Of a DNA stretch of 64,000 bases, positions 61,340 to 64,000 are shown piece after piece. The first letter of the stretch is position 1; each line of letters opens with the position of its first letter. The position numbers and the translations under genes were made by a program. The stretch comes from Sulfurospirillum sp. UBA2217 (GTDB lineage: Bacteria > Campylobacterota > Campylobacteria > Campylobacterales > Sulfurospirillaceae). The notes under the pieces were generated by a model, which searched no databases, was not told the DNA's origin, and saw only the letters and a program-made list of their open reading frames with translations. The DNA lies in contig DCUJ01000007.1 of the NCBI GenBank assembly GCA_002328495.1, forward strand, positions 62,001-126,000. Reading direction: 5' to 3'.

Positions 61340-61912
61340 ATGAATGAGGCATTTTTACTACCTGATTATTTTAATGCAAAGGTAGATGATTTTATAACTC
61401 TTTTACTAAAATACAACCAAACGCACAACATTACAGGAGCAAAAACACGTGAAGCGGTGAGCAAAAATGTCGAAGACAGTATCTATCCACTACGCTTTTT
61501 ACATGTAAAAGATTTTAAAGAAGCCATTGATGTGGGCAGTGGTGCAGGTTTTCCAGGTCTTTTTCTTGCCCTTGCCCTTCCTCATGTACACTTTACTCTT
61601 TTTGAGCCTATTGCTAAAAAGAGTGCTTTTTTACATTTAGCCAAAACCACACTCAACATATGCAATGTAGACATTTCCACTAATCGGGTCGAAAAAATAA
61701 CCCCTTGGTCAGTCGACCTCATTGCTTCACGGGCGGTCACCAACACCAAAATGCTCATTACCTTATGTAAAGGCTTTATTTCACCCTCTTCGACCCTTTT
61801 ATTTTATAAAGGAGAGATGGTTGAAGAGGAGATAAAAGGTTTAGAAGGCGCGGAAATTTACCAAAAAGGCAAACGCCATTATCTTGTTTTAAAGGATATC
61901 CATGTTACTTAA
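61340..61912 (+). CDS. rsmG: 16S rRNA m7G527 methyltransferase RsmG
   Basis: Methylates G527 of 16S rRNA using SAM. The 190-residue protein has the Rossmann motif AIDVGSGAGFPGLFLALALP, an N-terminal LLLKYNQTHNITGAKT segment, the FEPIAKKSAFL stretch and ASRAVTN, all typical of GidB/RsmG. The stop overlaps the next start by 11 bases. One TTACATGTAA copy reads Leu-His-Val (RFLHVKDF). Confidence 0.95.
   Translation: MNEAFLLPDYFNAKVDDFITLLLKYNQTHNITGAKTREAVSKNVEDSIYPLRFLHVKDFKEAIDVGSGAGFPGLFLALALPHVHFTLFEPIAKKSAFLHLAKTTLNICNVDISTNRVEKITPWSVDLIASRAVTNTKMLITLCKGFISPSSTLLFYKGEMVEEEIKGLEGAEIYQKGKRHYLVLKDIHVT
61499..61508. repeat. TTACATGTAA copy in rsmG (reads Leu-His-Val)
   Basis: Plus-strand codons TTA-CAT-GTA between the N-terminal helices and the SAM motif. 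Confidence 0.9.
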
Positions 61913-62132
61913 GCTGTTAGGATTTATAGTCGTTGTTTTTCTCATTTATATCTTCTTTTTTAAAAATAAACGTAAAGATGAAATTGAAAAAAGTAAAAAT
62001 GATTCTAAAAAACTTGAAGGAGACACGATGGTTGAGTGCAAACAGTGTGCAACGTTTGTAAGCCACAACGAAGCCATCATCAAAGATGGGTGTTTCTTTT
62101 GTTCTAAGGAGTGTGCGGGAGTACCTAGATGA
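61902..62132 (+). CDS. PP0621-like small membrane protein with Cys-x2-Cys pairs
   Basis: The 76-residue protein has one N-terminal transmembrane helix (LLGFIVVVFLIYIFFF), a basic linker and a C-terminal metal-binding pattern (VECKQCATFVSH then CFFCSKEC). This resembles the PP0621 family of unknown function. It overlaps rsmG (11 bases) and the next gene (4 bases), so the three are translationally coupled. Confidence 0.75.
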   Translation: MLLKLLGFIVVVFLIYIFFFKNKRKDEIEKSKNDSKKLEGDTMVECKQCATFVSHNEAIIKDGCFFCSKECAGVPR

Positions 62133-62515
62133 TGCTTATCGGACATGCTGATGTAGCCTTTTCGCCCTTTTACGCCATTCAAAACATACACGATATTGCA
62201 CAAACACCTTCCAATAGCACGGTATTTTTTGAGTACGATGCCTCCCTTGCTAAGTTTTGTGATGCACACAAAGTCTCTTTTGCCATTCATGCAAAACATA
62301 TCAAAGAGATTGCCCTCTCACACGCGTTAGGTGCTTCATGTGTCGTTGTCGATAAGGCTTTATCTTTAAATGCCCAAAAAATTGCAGAGCACTACTTGTT
62401 TGATACGAAAATACTGCTTTTTAGTAACGATGATGCGGATATTGAATGGGCTGCAATCAATGGAATTGATGGTATACTTTTTCAAAGTGCTATCCTAACA
62501 CAGAGTTCGCAATGA
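62129..62515 (+). CDS. Conserved hypothetical small cytoplasmic protein
   Basis: The 128-residue protein has no signal peptide or helix-spanning segment. The beta-alpha pattern (TVFFEYDASLAKFCDAHKVS, LGASCVVVDKALSLNAQKIA, ILLFSNDDADIEWAAINGID) suggests a small Rossmann- or receiver-like fold. I do not recognise the family. It overlaps both neighbours by four bases, in the operon rsmG-PP0621-this gene-GGDEF-like gene. Confidence 0.7.
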   Translation: MMLIGHADVAFSPFYAIQNIHDIAQTPSNSTVFFEYDASLAKFCDAHKVSFAIHAKHIKEIALSHALGASCVVVDKALSLNAQKIAEHYLFDTKILLFSNDDADIEWAAINGIDGILFQSAILTQSSQ

Positions 62516-63747
62516 AAAATAAGAACCTTATAGCTTTTGCCCTACTTGCTGTTATACTGTATTGGTGTATTGATGCGTATGCAAATGTGCTTTTATACCA
62601 AAGTACTTTAAGCGATGAGTTATTACTAAGAACCACTCATACGCATCTTCTGTCTAAAATCTTGATTGCTTTACTCATCTTTGGCATGGGTGTTATACCT
62701 TTGTTTTCACACCCTTCGCATACAGCAGAAACTCTCCCTCTTGTGCAAGATTTGGATGCCTTGCGAGGCGTTTCTGAAATTTTATTCTCCTCCTTATCCA
62801 CAAAAATCAACGTCATCAAATCATTGGAAAAACTTGAGAATCTTTTTTCACTGCACTGCGTTATCTTGTTTACGTACCAAAAAGAGACCCTTCTTTTGTA
62901 CAATGAAAATGACTTTATCAAACACGCCTTTCGCACGAAAGAGATTTTTCCATTCCGAAGTAACCCTAACGCCAGTGAAGTAGAAGTGGTTGCATCGACC
63001 TGTTTTGTTGAAAAGCGTCATTTTTCACAAGACCGTATCAAAAGTGATGGGGAAGCGTATACTCTTTTAAGTTTTATGCTCAAAGAAGACAAAAGCGATA
63101 AAGCCATCGGTAATCTAATGTTGGTGTGTCAGGATGCTAAAAATCTCATGGCTTACACCAAAACCTTTGAACGCTTTGGCGAAATGCTAAGCTTTGTTTT
63201 GCTCTTACAAAGCAAAAAAGAGAATCTTGAAAACCTCAATGTGCAAACATCCAATGAAAATTATCACTTTGATAAAACTCTGAACATCATCACACACATC
63301 AAAATACTAGAACATATTGAGTATGAATTTAACCGTCACAAGCGTTACCATACAGAAGTGACATTGATGATTTTTGAAATTGACATGCTTAAAAATTTAA
63401 GCACGGTTTTTCCCTCTGAGCTTATTTTGGGACTTAAAAAAGATTTTATTGCGATGATTCGAAAAAACATTCGTGAAGTGGATATTTTTGGAAAATGGAA
63501 CAATGAGCAATTTGTACTTTTGCTTCCCAATGTGGATTTTAGAGCAGCGCAAAGTTTGGCAAAAAAGCTACAAGCCTTCTTAGGGGAGCATAAATTTACG
63601 CGTATGGGAAAACTCACCTGCAGTTTTGGCATCACTTCCATCACCCCTAAAGATACCTTAGGTACCTTTCGAACACGTGCCGAAAGTGCTTTAGCCCTTG
63701 CAACAACACGTTCCAATGGCTCTATTGAAGTAAAACTCTTGGTTTGA
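62512..63747 (+). CDS. Membrane protein with degenerate GGDEF domain
   Basis: The 411-residue protein has two transmembrane helices (about 5-25 and 43-63) and a GAF-like region (about 85-230). A GGDEF-fold domain (about 265-405) keeps the framework (EVTLMIFEIDMLKNLSTVFPSE in outline, FGKWNNEQFVLLLP, LTCSFGIT), but its signature is NNEQF. The metal-binding Asp of DxDxFK is also changed (EIDMLKN). It is therefore unlikely to make c-di-GMP and may act as a receptor or scaffold. It is the last gene of the rsmG operon. Confidence 0.85.
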   Translation: MKNKNLIAFALLAVILYWCIDAYANVLLYQSTLSDELLLRTTHTHLLSKILIALLIFGMGVIPLFSHPSHTAETLPLVQDLDALRGVSEILFSSLSTKINVIKSLEKLENLFSLHCVILFTYQKETLLLYNENDFIKHAFRTKEIFPFRSNPNASEVEVVASTCFVEKRHFSQDRIKSDGEAYTLLSFMLKEDKSDKAIGNLMLVCQDAKNLMAYTKTFERFGEMLSFVLLLQSKKENLENLNVQTSNENYHFDKTLNIITHIKILEHIEYEFNRHKRYHTEVTLMIFEIDMLKNLSTVFPSELILGLKKDFIAMIRKNIREVDIFGKWNNEQFVLLLPNVDFRAAQSLAKKLQAFLGEHKFTRMGKLTCSFGITSITPKDTLGTFRTRAESALALATTRSNGSIEVKLLV

Positions 63748-63769
63748 TTAAAGTACGCGTAACATCTAC

Positions 63770-64000
63770 TTAAATCACAATACGTTTTAGAGAGGGAGAG
63801 AGTTTGGTAATAATCTCATAATTGATAGTCTTAAACTGTTGAGCGAGAGCATTGGCATCATTAAAAAGACACACTTCATCCGCTTCACCACCTAAACAAA
63901 AGCTATCCATGGACATCTTTCCTTTACTTTTTTGACCATTGGTCATGACCACAGGTTCATGCCCATCAAAGCGAAAAAAGCCATCCCCATAGCCCACATC
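63770..64000 (-). CDS. alr: Alanine racemase, C-terminal part (5' end outside window)
   Basis: The visible 76 residues match the C-terminal beta domain of PLP-dependent alanine racemase: DVGYGDGFFR, then GKMSMDSFCL with the conserved MSMD motif, and the ending INYEIITKLSPSLKR. The enzyme makes D-alanine for peptidoglycan. The frame stays open to base 64000. It converges on the degenerate GGDEF gene with a 22-bp gap. Confidence 0.88.
   Translation of the reverse strand, partial: DVGYGDGFFRFDGHEPVVMTNGQKSKGKMSMDSFCLGGEADEVCLFNDANALAQQFKTINYEIITKLSPSLKRIVI

Noticed and set aside
1..64000. CRISPR array interpretation of the TTACATGTAA repeats
   Set aside because: The repeats are 10-14 bp, irregularly spaced over 58 kb and mostly within genes, and no cas gene is present.
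1..64000. rRNA or tRNA genes
   Set aside because: The few gaps were read for tRNA arms and rRNA-like sequence and nothing convincing was seen; an automated tRNA search was not possible.

Overview
The window looks like chromosomal DNA of an epsilonproteobacterium (Campylobacterota), most likely close to Sulfurospirillum. The inference rests on gene content and order: rpsB-tsf-ABC ATPase-fliR-acidic protein-gmk-tatA-argS, frdCAB followed by two dynamin-like GTPases, and hemB-argF-small protein-hemN-FeS protein next to ribA. All three arrangements are, as I recall them, shared with Campylobacter jejuni. The DNA is AT-rich, genes are very tightly packed (only about 2.2 kb is intergenic by my hand sum), and I see no rRNA, tRNA, CRISPR array, prophage or insertion sequence.

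Layout. 1-3757: the 3' end of a TonB receptor gene, a small periplasmic protein and a GGDEF-EAL enzyme, joined by one-base overlaps. 3796-11064: minus-strand translation/flagellar/housekeeping operon. 11281-12580: mlaA-mlaC. 12596-16666: trpA, a small Hpt protein, panB, ruvB and an AI-2E-type permease. 16714-25924: a diguanylate cyclase, the dynamin pair and fumarate reductase. 26092-33364: lgt, two sensor diguanylate cyclases, hsp20 and a Crp/Fnr regulator. 33430-34407: ychJ with a toxin-antitoxin pair. 34751-40863: haem, arginine and riboflavin genes and mscL. 40895-59943: about 19 kb made only of signal transduction genes (GGDEF-EAL proteins, histidine kinases, response regulators, HD-GYP). 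60058-64000: sodB, a Tat-exported superoxide-reductase-like protein, rsmG, small proteins, a degenerate GGDEF protein and the 3' end of alr.

How the genes fit together. Metabolism points to menaquinone-linked fumarate respiration (frdCAB), anaerobic haem synthesis (hemN) and defence against superoxide on both sides of the inner membrane (cytoplasmic SodB, exported SOR-like protein). Much of the rest is environmental sensing: seven GGDEF-containing proteins (two degenerate at the signature), one HD-GYP protein and three histidine kinases, several with periplasmic solute-binding modules fused in tandem.

The most striking signal is not a gene. The 10-bp palindrome TTACATGTAA occurs 27 times by hand count, against roughly 0.2 expected from base composition. 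Ten copies lie in the roughly 3% of DNA that is intergenic, often beside Shine-Dalgarno sequences or gene ends. The 17 copies in genes are read in all three frames (Leu-His-Val, x-Thr-Cys-x, or a stop codon), so the DNA word itself appears to be what is kept. It behaves like a highly iterated palindrome of unknown function and is the best candidate here for an undescribed system.
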